DNA of 64,000 nucleotides. Source: JAKRSE01 sp943369295. Its GTDB lineage: Bacteria > Armatimonadota > Fimbriimonadia > Fimbriimonadales > Fimbriimonadaceae. The translations under genes were made by a program, and so were the position numbers. The notes below the pieces were generated by a model. It was given only the letters and a program-made list of their open reading frames with translations. It was not told the DNA's origin and did not search any database. Shown here in pieces: positions 17,437-25,146 of the stretch; within the stretch, counting starts at the first letter, position 1; each line of letters opens with the position of its first letter. The stretch spans positions 248,001 to 312,000 of the forward strand of contig CALRMU020000002.1 of assembly GCA_943369295.1 (NCBI GenBank). The letters are read 5' to 3'.

Positions 17437-18677
17437 CAAATAGCACCTTTATCGCGGGCATTGGCCTGGTCTGCTTTGCGACTGCCCTTGTAGGGTGTGG
17501 TCAGTCTTCATCTAAATCTGATGCTCCGACGGCACAGACCAGCAAGGACTATGCAGAGGCGAAGGAACAGTACAAGGCGGCTGGCTGGCCGTGGGAGTCT
17601 CCAATACCGAGTCAGGAAGACTTTGAAGATATGCTGACCCCTAAGCCTCCGACCGTTGGTATCCCCGAATTCCGACGGTCAAGTTCAGTGCCTCTGAGCG
17701 GGCCAGTGCTCAGGGCAGCAGCTCAATGGGTTGAAGATCAGGACCAAGCCATTTCTACCCTTGCTGCTGCTGTCAACGTGCGAATGACTGATAAAACCAA
17801 ACCAAAGGAAAAAATCAGTATAAGAACCAATGCTGAAACAAAGAGCGTGGTTAAGGCTTTAATTTTGAGGGCAGAAGTCAGAATGCTCCAGGGCAACAAT
17901 TCTGGCATGACCAGCGACCTAAAGAGTGCAACAGCAATTACTGGGTGGCAAATGAGAGAAGCTGCCGACCCCATAGAATTCATGGTCGGGTTAGCATGTT
18001 TTGAGAACATTTCCACCTTAATTCAAAACTACTTTCCGACTGGCAAGATCAAGAAAAATGTATTAGTCGAGATCGCCACTCAACTAGATGTCCCTGGCAA
18101 GATTGAAGTCTTAATGAAAGATCTAGCTGTGACTTCAATAGTCTTGGCGCGCTATGTTGAAGTTCAAACGAAAACGGCCAAAGAAATTGAAAGCATTAAA
18201 GATATCCCTGAAGAGTTGACCACGGAAACTGGCCAGAAAAACGCCATCCTTAGGATGAATTCCTGGGTGAAGATAAGGGAGATATTGACTCGACGCCAGG
18301 GTGAAGCGAATTTGATCGCAGGCGACCTCAAACCAATTGTCGAAGAGATCCGAATGGGCTTTGTCGGGGACCAAGAGAGCCTCGGCCAGCAGCTCGGATT
18401 TTTCAATGATTACCTTGAGCTGGCATTGAAAGCTCAGGCTAAAACAAGAGTGTTTCGAGCGGCGGCCCTCTTCACCCTTTCTCCCAAAGGATCGAGTCTC
18501 GATGCTCTTCCAAAAAGTGATTGGAGCGACCCTTTCACAGGAAATCCGCTCATCGTCAAGTGGAATGGCGACAAGGTGACGGTGCAGAGCGTCGGCCCGA
18601 ATGGAAGGGACGACAGCGCCGAAACCGGAAAAACCGACGACATTCGATACACTCTGGCGCGAAATCAGGCAAACTAG
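17433..18677 (+). CDS. Paralogous envelope protein 4 of 4, lipoprotein version
   Basis: 414 residues. Here the membrane helix is replaced by a lipoprotein signal (GIGLVCFATALVGC with lipobox LVGC), followed by a serine-rich linker and YAEAKEQYKAAGWPWESP, the family signature. The tail is WSDPFTGNPLIVKWNGDKV and QSVGPNGRDDS, with the last GG changed. It is the shortest paralog. The switch from helix anchor to lipid anchor suggests the four proteins sit in the same envelope compartment with different attachments. Confidence 0.7.
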   Translation: MTNSTFIAGIGLVCFATALVGCGQSSSKSDAPTAQTSKDYAEAKEQYKAAGWPWESPIPSQEDFEDMLTPKPPTVGIPEFRRSSSVPLSGPVLRAAAQWVEDQDQAISTLAAAVNVRMTDKTKPKEKISIRTNAETKSVVKALILRAEVRMLQGNNSGMTSDLKSATAITGWQMREAADPIEFMVGLACFENISTLIQNYFPTGKIKKNVLVEIATQLDVPGKIEVLMKDLAVTSIVLARYVEVQTKTAKEIESIKDIPEELTTETGQKNAILRMNSWVKIREILTRRQGEANLIAGDLKPIVEEIRMGFVGDQESLGQQLGFFNDYLELALKAQAKTRVFRAAALFTLSPKGSSLDALPKSDWSDPFTGNPLIVKWNGDKVTVQSVGPNGRDDSAETGKTDDIRYTLARNQAN

Positions 18678-18691
18678 CTCTCCAAAGCTAA

Positions 18692-20200
18692 ATGGCCGAT
18701 ACGTCTCCTCAGCTTGATCTCGGAAGCCACCCCTGCTGCCACTGGCAGGGAGGGGCCACGTATCAGCTGAGGTCGGTTCATGCGTGGGAAGTGATTCGGC
18801 AGATCGCCCTTTCTCCGTCTCTCTGCCTCGGTCGAAAGGAAATCTGCTCTGTGGTCTGGCCGGAGGTGGAAGAATCGTCCGCTTTGCAGAGGCTGAGACA
18901 GACTTTGCTTTACATTAAACGGGGCCTCCCTCATTCCGCCGATTGGCTGACTGTCAGCAAAGTGAATCTGCGCATCGATCCTTCGAAGGTCACCATCTTG
19001 GGGCTAGAAGGAAGCAGCCCGAAGCGGGAGAGGGAAGGGAGCGAGAGCTCTTGGGTGCATCCGTTTTTCAGCTTCACGTCTGGGCTCGATTGGGAATCGC
19101 GTCGGTCAGCGGTGCTCGGCATCATCTCGGCCGCCTACGCTGTGGGCCAGTTAGAAGATGCCATCAACGAAATGGCAGATCTTAGGCGGCTTCGGCCTAA
19201 CAATCTAGATCTTGATCTGCTGCTGGCGGAGGCTGACTTCTGCCAAACCCTGTACCGGATGAATGATACAAGGGAGCTTCTGGACCAGATCCCAGATGAT
19301 CTGACGCCACGGAGAAAGGCCAAAAAGAACCTGGTCACGGCGCACTGGCATCTGCGAACAGATAACGTGGCTGCCGCCCTTCCTCACAGCCTAGATGCTT
19401 TTAATGGCTACAGCAATTTTCAGGCGATCAACCCTTCGTTCAGAGCCGGTCTCTGCATCGTCTGCTGCTATCTTTTTCAAGAGCAGGAAGCCAAGATTCC
19501 AGCTTTGTTAAACCAGCTCAGCAAAATCATTTCTCAAGAACCTGCCAATGAGTGGCATGGAGTCTTGACTTGGTTAAGGGCCAGCTGCACCTACCCATCG
19601 GATCCGGTCTTAACCGAAATGGCGGCTAGGCAGCTTTTAAAATCCAAGCTTCCAGCCATTTCGGCGATCCACTTGGCCAGAGCTGGTCACGACCTGTTTG
19701 ATCGAGGTCATGAAAAGTTTGGGTCTGCCTGCTGTCATCACGCGGTCAATCAACTGGCGGGGACAGATCTGCTGCACCACGAAGCCGAAGCTCAGACCTA
19801 TTTGGCCGAACAGCACAGGTTGAAAGGCAGGCACAAAGAAGCATTGGTGGCCTTTTCTGCTTCTCTTAGGCTAAGGCGAGGGGGTGAGTGCCAGATCGGG
19901 CTCGGCACTTCGCTTCGAGGGGCCGGAATGTCGCTTCTCAGCCTGAAAGATTATGAAGGCGCTTTCGATCGTTTGACAGAAGCGTACAAGGCGTTTGAGA
20001 GAGTGGATGATGAGATCAGCATGGCGACAGTGGCTGTTTCTCTTGAAGCATGCCGCGGGCATCTTGTTGGGCAGGAAGTCAACGAGGAAAAGTTGAGGAA
20101 GAGCATTAAGCTTATTCAAGAAGCGGTCAAGTCGCCTTTTATAAAGTCCTGCCTCCCCGAGGATTTAAGGGAGGCAGAACGGCTTGCTGTTATTGGCTAG
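18692..20200 (+). CDS. SARP/BTAD-like transcriptional regulator: winged helix plus TPR repeats
   Basis: 502 residues. Residues about 15-95 look like the OmpR/SARP-type winged helix: LGRKEICSVVWPEVEESSAL, then RLRQTLLYIKRGLP and WLTVSKVNLRID, as in BTAD-type regulators where RqxLxxLR repeats follow an (L/V)WP motif. The rest is TPR-like (AAYAVGQLEDAINEM, HKEALVAFSASLRL, KDYEGAFDRLTEAYKAF). It starts 14 bases after the fourth paralog and may control that operon. Ligand or signal unknown. No response-regulator receiver domain is present. Confidence 0.7.
   Translation: MADTSPQLDLGSHPCCHWQGGATYQLRSVHAWEVIRQIALSPSLCLGRKEICSVVWPEVEESSALQRLRQTLLYIKRGLPHSADWLTVSKVNLRIDPSKVTILGLEGSSPKREREGSESSWVHPFFSFTSGLDWESRRSAVLGIISAAYAVGQLEDAINEMADLRRLRPNNLDLDLLLAEADFCQTLYRMNDTRELLDQIPDDLTPRRKAKKNLVTAHWHLRTDNVAAALPHSLDAFNGYSNFQAINPSFRAGLCIVCCYLFQEQEAKIPALLNQLSKIISQEPANEWHGVLTWLRASCTYPSDPVLTEMAARQLLKSKLPAISAIHLARAGHDLFDRGHEKFGSACCHHAVNQLAGTDLLHHEAEAQTYLAEQHRLKGRHKEALVAFSASLRLRRGGECQIGLGTSLRGAGMSLLSLKDYEGAFDRLTEAYKAFERVDDEISMATVAVSLEACRGHLVGQEVNEEKLRKSIKLIQEAVKSPFIKSCLPEDLREAERLAVIG
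20149..20177 (-). terminator. Possible terminator for the minus-strand DUF4397 gene, inside the end of the convergent regulator gene
   Basis: A 9-bp stem CTGCCTCCC / GGGAGGCAG with an 11-base loop. On the minus strand it is followed by an AT-rich run (ACTTTATAAAAG). It lies within the last codons of the regulator, so it could serve both convergent genes. Confidence 0.4.
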
Positions 20201-20212
20201 TCAGGGCACCTC

Positions 20213-20974
20213 CTATTCCTGGGTGTACTCCAGATTCCTCAACATCTTTGCCGCGCCAACTTCGGCCATGACGAACACATAGTTGGTTCGCTCTTTGGCA
20301 CCGGTTGTCGTGCCAAAGTCGGCAACCACAGTCTTTGTGCCAGCCAAAGTTGCTCTCACTTGAAAAGTCGCGCCGGTATGAATGGCGTTCATGACGGTGT
20401 AGTTGCCATATCCTCTTCCTGCAGCATCTGGGCCAACCGTGTTCAAATCAGTCCCCGGAGCAGTGACGTAAAGGTCAACCGAGGCAATTGTGTGGTCTGC
20501 CTGCATGACAATCACATTGGGTGTCACCACTGGAGCGATGCCGATGTTTCGAATCAAAGGAGCGGTAAAGGTTCCGAGAACAACGCTCAAATTCAAAGCG
20601 TATGCTCTTGCTGGGTAGGTATCCAGAACAACGGTTGACCCAGTTGCAGTGTAGCTGTAGGTTGCCTCGATATATTCTGTGGAAAGACTCGAACCACGGG
20701 AGACAATAGCAGTCGGAGTGCCAGTTTCGGCATTGGCGGAAATGGTTTCCGGAATAGGAAACCCTGAAAAAAGGACTCGTGTATGGACATTGGGAGTGCT
20801 GCTGTCGGCCACGTTCAGTGATAGGAACTGAGGGCTCTTGCCAAGTGCGTTCTTTGGATCATTGCAGCCTGCGGCAGACAGGAGGGCCAATGCAGCCAGT
20901 GCACAGAGAGTGACAGGTGCCTTCATCGATTTTCTCAAAGAAGTGAAACTGAAGAGCTTGGTCAAAGCGTTCAT
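20213..20974 (-). CDS. DUF4397-like lipoprotein, copy 1
   Basis: 253 residues with a long signal (MNALTKLFSFTSLRKSMKAP then VTLCALAALALLSAAGC) and lipobox AAGC. The mature part is a two-lobed beta protein with IRNIGIAPVVTPNVIVMQAD, VDLYVTAPGTDLNTVGPDA and HTGATFQVRATLAGTKTVVA, the pattern of DUF4397 surface proteins. It is the most diverged of three tandem copies. Likely exposed on the cell envelope; no enzymatic residues stand out. Confidence 0.75.
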   Translation of the reverse strand: MNALTKLFSFTSLRKSMKAPVTLCALAALALLSAAGCNDPKNALGKSPQFLSLNVADSSTPNVHTRVLFSGFPIPETISANAETGTPTAIVSRGSSLSTEYIEATYSYTATGSTVVLDTYPARAYALNLSVVLGTFTAPLIRNIGIAPVVTPNVIVMQADHTIASVDLYVTAPGTDLNTVGPDAAGRGYGNYTVMNAIHTGATFQVRATLAGTKTVVADFGTTTGAKERTNYVFVMAEVGAAKMLRNLEYTQE

Positions 20975-21297
20975 GTCAGCTACTTTGCCAGAGCCACCGT
21001 CATCACAGCGTCATCAGTGAGAGCGACCTGATGGAAGTGTCCTTCTTGCCTGAACCGAGGCTAAGGGAAAGTTTGTCCGAGAACTGGTCTGCTGGAGCCA
21101 CCCTGGAGCAGGTGTTTCACAATTGCTGAAGCTGAATTGCTGCTTGGCTGCTTAGTTCGCATGGCAAGTTTTCACAAAAAGCGCTTATGTCTTTGGCGCG
21201 CCTTTTCCCTGTCTTCTGGCTGGCTGAAAAAACTTTGGCTCCCTGGGATTCCCAGGGGGCCAAAGTTTCCTACTTGTAGTCGTGTGAGATTCTTGGG
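20975..21297. repeat. Intergenic copy A of a duplicated promoter/terminator region
   Basis: This 323-base gap has no gene. It is nearly identical through most of its length to 22072-22393 (for example CTGGTCTGCTGGAGCCACCC and GGAGCAGGTGTTTCAC occur in both). It holds the upstream region of lipoprotein copy 1 and the terminator of copy 2, so the duplication unit includes regulatory DNA. Confidence 0.75.
21230..21268 (-). terminator. Rho-independent terminator of DUF4397 copy 2
   Basis: Stem AAACTTTGGCTCCCTGGG with partner CCCAGGGGGCCAAAGTTT around a 3-base loop. On the minus strand the hairpin is followed by TTTTTTC. Located just downstream of the stop at 21298. Confidence 0.85.
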
Positions 21298-22071
21298 CTA
21301 GTTCTGGGTGAAATCAAGTTTTCTCATGAGATTGAGTCCTGCGACTTCAGCCATCACAAAGACATAAGATGTTCTTTCTTTAGCTGCTGTGGTGGTGCCG
21401 AAGTCTGCTACGACTGTCTTGGTGCCGGCCAATGTAGCCCTCACCTGAAAGGTCGCGCCGGTGTGAATGGCGTTCATAATCGTGTAGTTGGAGTAGGCCC
21501 TGTTGGCTGCATCAGGTCCAACCGTGGCCAGGTTAGTTCCTGGTGCGGTGACATAAATGTCGATCGGTCCAATAGTGTGGTCGGCCTGCATGACAATCAC
21601 GTTAGGGGTGACGACGGGTGCCATTCCGATGTTGCGGATCAGTGGTGCGGCGGGAGTGCCCATCGCCACAGCCATGTTCAATTTGTAGGCTCTTGCTGGG
21701 TAAGTGTCTAGAATCGTTGTCGTGCCAGCAGCTGAAAATGTGTAGGTGGCATCGATCCACTCTTCTTCACTGTTCACAGGTCCTAGCTTGGTGATCGGGG
21801 TTGGAGTACCGCTCAGTGCAGAGTCTGAAATTGTTTCGGTGACTGGCGGGGTGCCGATCAGAACGTTAGTTTTGATCGTTGGAATGCCATCCGCCATATT
21901 GAGGGTGAGGAACTCTCGCTGTCTGCTGTCGTTGGCCGTGTCATCGCCAGAGTAACATTCACATCCGGGGCTGAACAAGATGGCTGCTGCGAAGAGGCCG
22001 CAGAGAGTGAGAGGGCCTTTCAGTGTCTTTTTCACAGGCTTGAAACTGAAGAGCTTGGTCAAAGCATTCAT
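21298..22071 (-). CDS. DUF4397-like lipoprotein, copy 2
   Basis: 257 residues. The signal (KKTLKGPLTLCGLFAAAILF, lipobox SPGC) and body closely match copy 3 and less closely copy 1. Shared segments include GTPAAPLIRNIGMAPVVTP, MQADHTIGPIDIYVTAPGT and GTTTAAKERTSYVFVMAEV. The variable part is confined to about residues 45-100 (after the lipobox and around the first beta lobe), suggesting diversification of the exposed N-terminal lobe. The last residues (LNLMRKLDFTQN) differ from the MLRNLE ending of the other two. Confidence 0.75.
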   Translation of the reverse strand: MNALTKLFSFKPVKKTLKGPLTLCGLFAAAILFSPGCECYSGDDTANDSRQREFLTLNMADGIPTIKTNVLIGTPPVTETISDSALSGTPTPITKLGPVNSEEEWIDATYTFSAAGTTTILDTYPARAYKLNMAVAMGTPAAPLIRNIGMAPVVTPNVIVMQADHTIGPIDIYVTAPGTNLATVGPDAANRAYSNYTIMNAIHTGATFQVRATLAGTKTVVADFGTTTAAKERTSYVFVMAEVAGLNLMRKLDFTQN

Positions 22072-22393
22072 GCCAGTTACTTTGCCAGAGCCACCGTCAT
22101 CACAGCGTCATCAGTTAGGGTGGCCAGATGGAAGTGTCCTCCGTGCCTGAACCGGGGCTGAGGGAAAGTTTGGCCGAGAACTGGTCTGCTGGAGCCACCC
22201 TGGAGCAGGTGTTTCACAATCGTAGAGTGAGAATTTTTGCTTGGCTGCTTAGTTCGCATGACAGGGTTTCACAAAAGCGCTTATGTCTTTGGCGCGCCTT
22301 TTCTCAGTCTTCTGGCTGGCTCAAAAAACCTTGGCTCCCTGGGATTCCCAGGGAGCCAAGGTTTTCTACTTGTAGTCGTGTCAGATTCTGGGG
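22072..22393. repeat. Intergenic copy B of the duplicated promoter/terminator region
   Basis: Partner of 20975-21297. It contains the upstream region of lipoprotein copy 2 and the terminator of copy 3. The part next to the start codons (TTGCCAGAGCCACCGTCATC) is also recognisable upstream of copy 3, from about 23170, where the similarity then ends. Confidence 0.75.
22325..22365 (-). terminator. Rho-independent terminator of DUF4397 copy 3
   Basis: Perfect stem CCTTGGCTCCCTGGG / CCCAGGGAGCCAAGG with a 3-base loop, extended by A/T pairs. On the minus strand it is followed by TTTTTT. It is better paired than its paralog at 21230. Confidence 0.88.
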
Positions 22394-23167
22394 TCAGTCC
22401 TGGGTGAATTCCAGATTCCGCAGCATTTTGGCTCCACTGACCTCCGCCATCACAAAGACATAAGATGTTCTTTCTTTGGCTGCCGTCGTGGTGCCGAAGT
22501 CTGCGACGACTGTCTTGGTGCCGGCCAATGTAGCCCTCACCTGAAAGGTTGCGCCAGTGTGAATGGCGTTCATAATCGTGTAGTTGGAGTAGGCCCTGTT
22601 GGCTGCATCAGGTCCAACTGTGTTCAAGTTTGCTCCTGGTGCGGTCACATAGATGTCAATTGGTCCAACAGTGTGGTCGGCCTGCATGACAATCACGTTA
22701 GGGGTGACAACTGGAGCCATTCCAATGTTGCGGATCAGTGGCGCGGCAGGAGTGCCCATCGCAACGATCAGGTTCCACGCATAGGCTCTTGCTGGGTAAG
22801 TGTCTAGAATGGCTGTAGTGCCAGCGGCAGAAAATGTGTAGGTTGCGTCGATCCACTCTTCGCCTTTGCTCATTGGCCCTACGGCGATTGCCGAGGTTGC
22901 AGTACCGGTTAGCGCAGGGCCTGCAAGTGATTCTTCGACTGGAGGGGTGCCAATCAGAACGTTCGTTTCGACCGATGGAATGCCATCGGCAACATTGAGG
23001 GTAAGGAACCATCGCTTTGGGCCCTCGTTGGCCCTGTCCTCGCCCGTCAAACATGAACAGCCGGGGCTGAAAAGGATTGCTGCTGCGAAGAGGGCGCAGA
23101 GAGTGACAGGAGCTTTCAGCGACTTTTTCGCAGGCTTGAAACTGAAGAGCTTGGTCAAAGCATTCAT
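22394..23167 (-). CDS. DUF4397-like lipoprotein, copy 3
   Basis: 257 residues. Same layout as copies 1 and 2: signal KKSLKAPVTLCALFAAAILF, lipobox SPGC, then the beta-rich body with VETNVLIGTPPVEESLAGPA and ALTGTATSAIAVGPMSKGEE as its variable part. It is first in the direction of transcription, but each copy has its own terminator, so the three are probably separate units. Confidence 0.75.
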   Translation of the reverse strand: MNALTKLFSFKPAKKSLKAPVTLCALFAAAILFSPGCSCLTGEDRANEGPKRWFLTLNVADGIPSVETNVLIGTPPVEESLAGPALTGTATSAIAVGPMSKGEEWIDATYTFSAAGTTAILDTYPARAYAWNLIVAMGTPAAPLIRNIGMAPVVTPNVIVMQADHTVGPIDIYVTAPGANLNTVGPDAANRAYSNYTIMNAIHTGATFQVRATLAGTKTVVADFGTTTAAKERTSYVFVMAEVSGAKMLRNLEFTQD

Positions 23168-23496
23168 GCCAGTTACTTTGCCATTGCCACCGTCATCGCA
23201 TCGTCATCAGCAATCTTCGGGTTCAAAACTAAGTTGAATGGCAGCTTTATCGAGCTCAATGTCCATGCGACAATGGACAAAAGTTCAGGAATTCGCCAGT
23301 AAATGTAATGAAACATTAAGTCAAATGCCGTCATTTTCGGGCCACTTTGCTTAAATTCAGGCTGATTCTGAAATAACGCTGTATACTGTGCAGGAGCGTC
23401 TGATCACCAGACGTCTCGCGTTTCAGTTGGCCGTTAGAGATCGTGCAGTAGCCCGCCTTCCGAGTCCCCCTGTCAGCGCACGAGAAAGTAAGAACA
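23168..23496. promoter_or_regulatory. Divergent regulatory region between the lipoprotein genes and the RRM gene, with a 5'-UTR hairpin
   Basis: No gene in these 329 bases. The left part holds the conserved upstream segment of the lipoprotein copies. The right part carries a GC-balanced hairpin CGTCTG-ATCAC-CAGACG at 23397-23413, about 85 bases before the RRM start. A TATACT box at 23382 would put this hairpin at the start of the transcript. Long structured leaders are common for RNA-binding and cold-shock genes, so autoregulation is plausible. Confidence 0.45.
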
Positions 23497-23985
23497 ATGG
23501 CCAACGTTAGCCTTTTTGTCGGCAATCTTCCATACACTGTGTCAGAGGAAGACATTTTGAAGCACTTCGCGGACTACCAGCCCCAGCAGGTCCGCTTGAT
23601 CGGAGCAAAGGGAATCGCATTCGTCGAGATTCCCGGTGAGAGAAAGGATGAGGCCATTGAGGCCATGCACCAGTCTGACCTGGGCGGCCGTAAGCTGACC
23701 GTGAACGAAGCACGACCCCGAGAGGATCGTGGTGACAGACCTCGACCCAGCGGTGGCGGCGGCTACGGCGGCGGCGGTTACGGCGGCGGTGGCGGCGGTG
23801 GTCGCTCTGGCGGCGGCGGTGGCTACGGCGGTGGCGGCGGCTATGGCGGAGGCGGCGGTCGATCTGGCGGCGGTGGCGGCTATGGCGGCGGTGGAAACCG
23901 ATCCGGCGGCGGCGGCGGTGGCTACGGCGGCGGTGGCGGCGGCGACTGGAATCGTGGCAAGGAACAGGGTCGCCGACGCGGCTGA
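23497..23985 (+). CDS. RNA-binding protein, RRM domain with glycine-rich tail
   Basis: 162 residues. One RRM at about 3-75 with RNP2 (LFVGNLPY) and RNP1 (KGIAFVEI, weaker than the usual K/RGFGFVxF), ending GGRKLTVNEARPRE. From residue 88 onward it is almost pure Gly with Tyr, Arg and Ser (GGGGYGGGG repeats), like bacterial Rbp/GRP proteins of cyanobacteria and plants. It should bind single-stranded RNA; the tail may drive self-association. The tail DNA is a low-complexity GGCGGC repeat prone to length change. A strong terminator follows. Confidence 0.88.
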   Translation: MANVSLFVGNLPYTVSEEDILKHFADYQPQQVRLIGAKGIAFVEIPGERKDEAIEAMHQSDLGGRKLTVNEARPREDRGDRPRPSGGGGYGGGGYGGGGGGGRSGGGGGYGGGGGYGGGGGRSGGGGGYGGGGNRSGGGGGGYGGGGGGDWNRGKEQGRRRG

Positions 23986-24013
23986 TCCTGAAATCAGCTA
24001 GATTCAGCATCCA

Positions 24014-24048
24014 AACACACCCAGGATCACTGCGATCCTGGGTGTGTT
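24014..24048 (+). terminator. Rho-independent terminator of the RRM gene
   Basis: 15-bp perfect stem AACACACCCAGGATC / GATCCTGGGTGTGTT with a 5-base loop, followed by GTTGTTTGG. Confidence 0.88.
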
Positions 24049-24059
24049 GTTGTTTGGTT

Positions 24060-24640
24060 AGTCGGTTTTGAGGGACGAGTGGAACTGGCCATGGTTATGA
24101 AAGCCTGTTTATTGGAATGTCGTTCGTGGGTTTCACCCACGCCACCCAGAGCTTTGGGTTGATGTGAACGGGAGAGTCTGAGAGAGAAGGAACTGCCCGG
24201 TTTGAGGTCTGCATTCCCAACCCACCCTTCGTGCCTCTCGGATGGCATCGGGGCCCTAGATTTGAGAGTTGAGCTATAGACCCACTGGTCACGGACCAGT
24301 GGCACCCGAATTTCGAACTTTCAGGGAGAGGGCCACGGCTCCGTGAGCCGTGAGTTTCCACTGATTCATCCCGGCTGAGGCTTCGAAACTTTCTCCCATG
24401 CCGACAACCCTAGGGTTGAATGAAAGCTTTGGGTGGCAGGGGCAGCGCCCCTGAACGGTAGAGTCTAAGAGGGAGGAAAGTTCAACGTTTTCGCTTCCCG
24501 AAAGAGCCTGGACGCTGCTGAGAAATGGGGTGCCCCGCCCCTATCCAGAGCGGCCTGCTGCACTCTGCTAAAGAAAACGCCACCTATACAACCCACTTAA
24601 AAAACGATCTTCAGTATAAAGTGCATCTAGGATCTAACAA
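24060..24640. repeat. Gene-free block of short palindromes (REP-like cluster)
   Basis: About 580 bases with no convincing gene but a series of distinct GC-rich palindromes: CGTGGGT-TTC-ACCCACG (24125-24141), CCACTGGTC-ACG-GACCAGTGG (24282-24302), CACGGCT-CCGTG-AGCCGTG (24334-24352) and CAGGGGC-AGC-GCCCCTG (24437-24453). Loops are 3-5 bases. They differ in sequence, so this is not one repeated unit but resembles patchworks of REP-type elements seen in large bacterial genomes. No transposase is nearby. Confidence 0.55.
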
Positions 24641-24643
24641 GCA

Positions 24644-25132
24644 ATGCAGTTTATGACAGAGGAAGAAGGCAGTCTGGCCCTAAAAGATTTAAGCGGCTTT
24701 TTAGTCTCGCACCCCGACCATCTGCCGGTCGGGAACGACAGGCTCTACTCAGGAATTCCCAAAGACTCTGGCGCTAAGAACTTTCTTGCAAGGGTCATTT
24801 CGCAGGAAGTGAAATTTCCATGCCTTTTGTGGCTAGATGAGTTTTTCGTTTGGGAGTCTTCGGGCAATTGGCCGCTGGCAGACCTCGTAAGAAGGGGGCT
24901 TGGCGAGCAAAGGCCGTGGCACGAAGCCCCCGTACTGCTCTGTAGTGAAGCCGATCGAGAAACGGTGCAGGCTCTTGTCGCTTTGGCCACGCACAACATT
25001 TGGGATATCTGGATTATTGAGCCTCAGAGGACAAGGGTTTGGCATCTCACTCACGATGAAGGGATTCTGCTTTACGCCGAATCTGAAGAGTTTGATGACA
25101 TGAGAGAGTTTTTTGAAGGTCTGGATAAATAG
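24644..25132 (+). CDS. Hypothetical cytoplasmic protein
   Basis: 162 residues, ATG 24644 (or ATG 24653), with no clear ribosome site. No signal peptide. Sequence such as FLARVISQEVKFPCLLWLDE, WHEAPVLLCSEADRETVQAL and IWDIWIIEPQRTRVWHLTHD suggests a compact alpha/beta domain. I recognise no family. It is convergent with the DUF1800 gene, 14 bases apart. Confidence 0.55.
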   Translation: MQFMTEEEGSLALKDLSGFLVSHPDHLPVGNDRLYSGIPKDSGAKNFLARVISQEVKFPCLLWLDEFFVWESSGNWPLADLVRRGLGEQRPWHEAPVLLCSEADRETVQALVALATHNIWDIWIIEPQRTRVWHLTHDEGILLYAESEEFDDMREFFEGLDK

Positions 25133-25146
25133 CTCGACCGATCATC

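Noticed and set aside
23507..24010. Arg/His-rich open frame antisense to the RRM gene
   Set aside because: Produced by the GGC/GGT glycine codons read backwards; low-complexity artefact.
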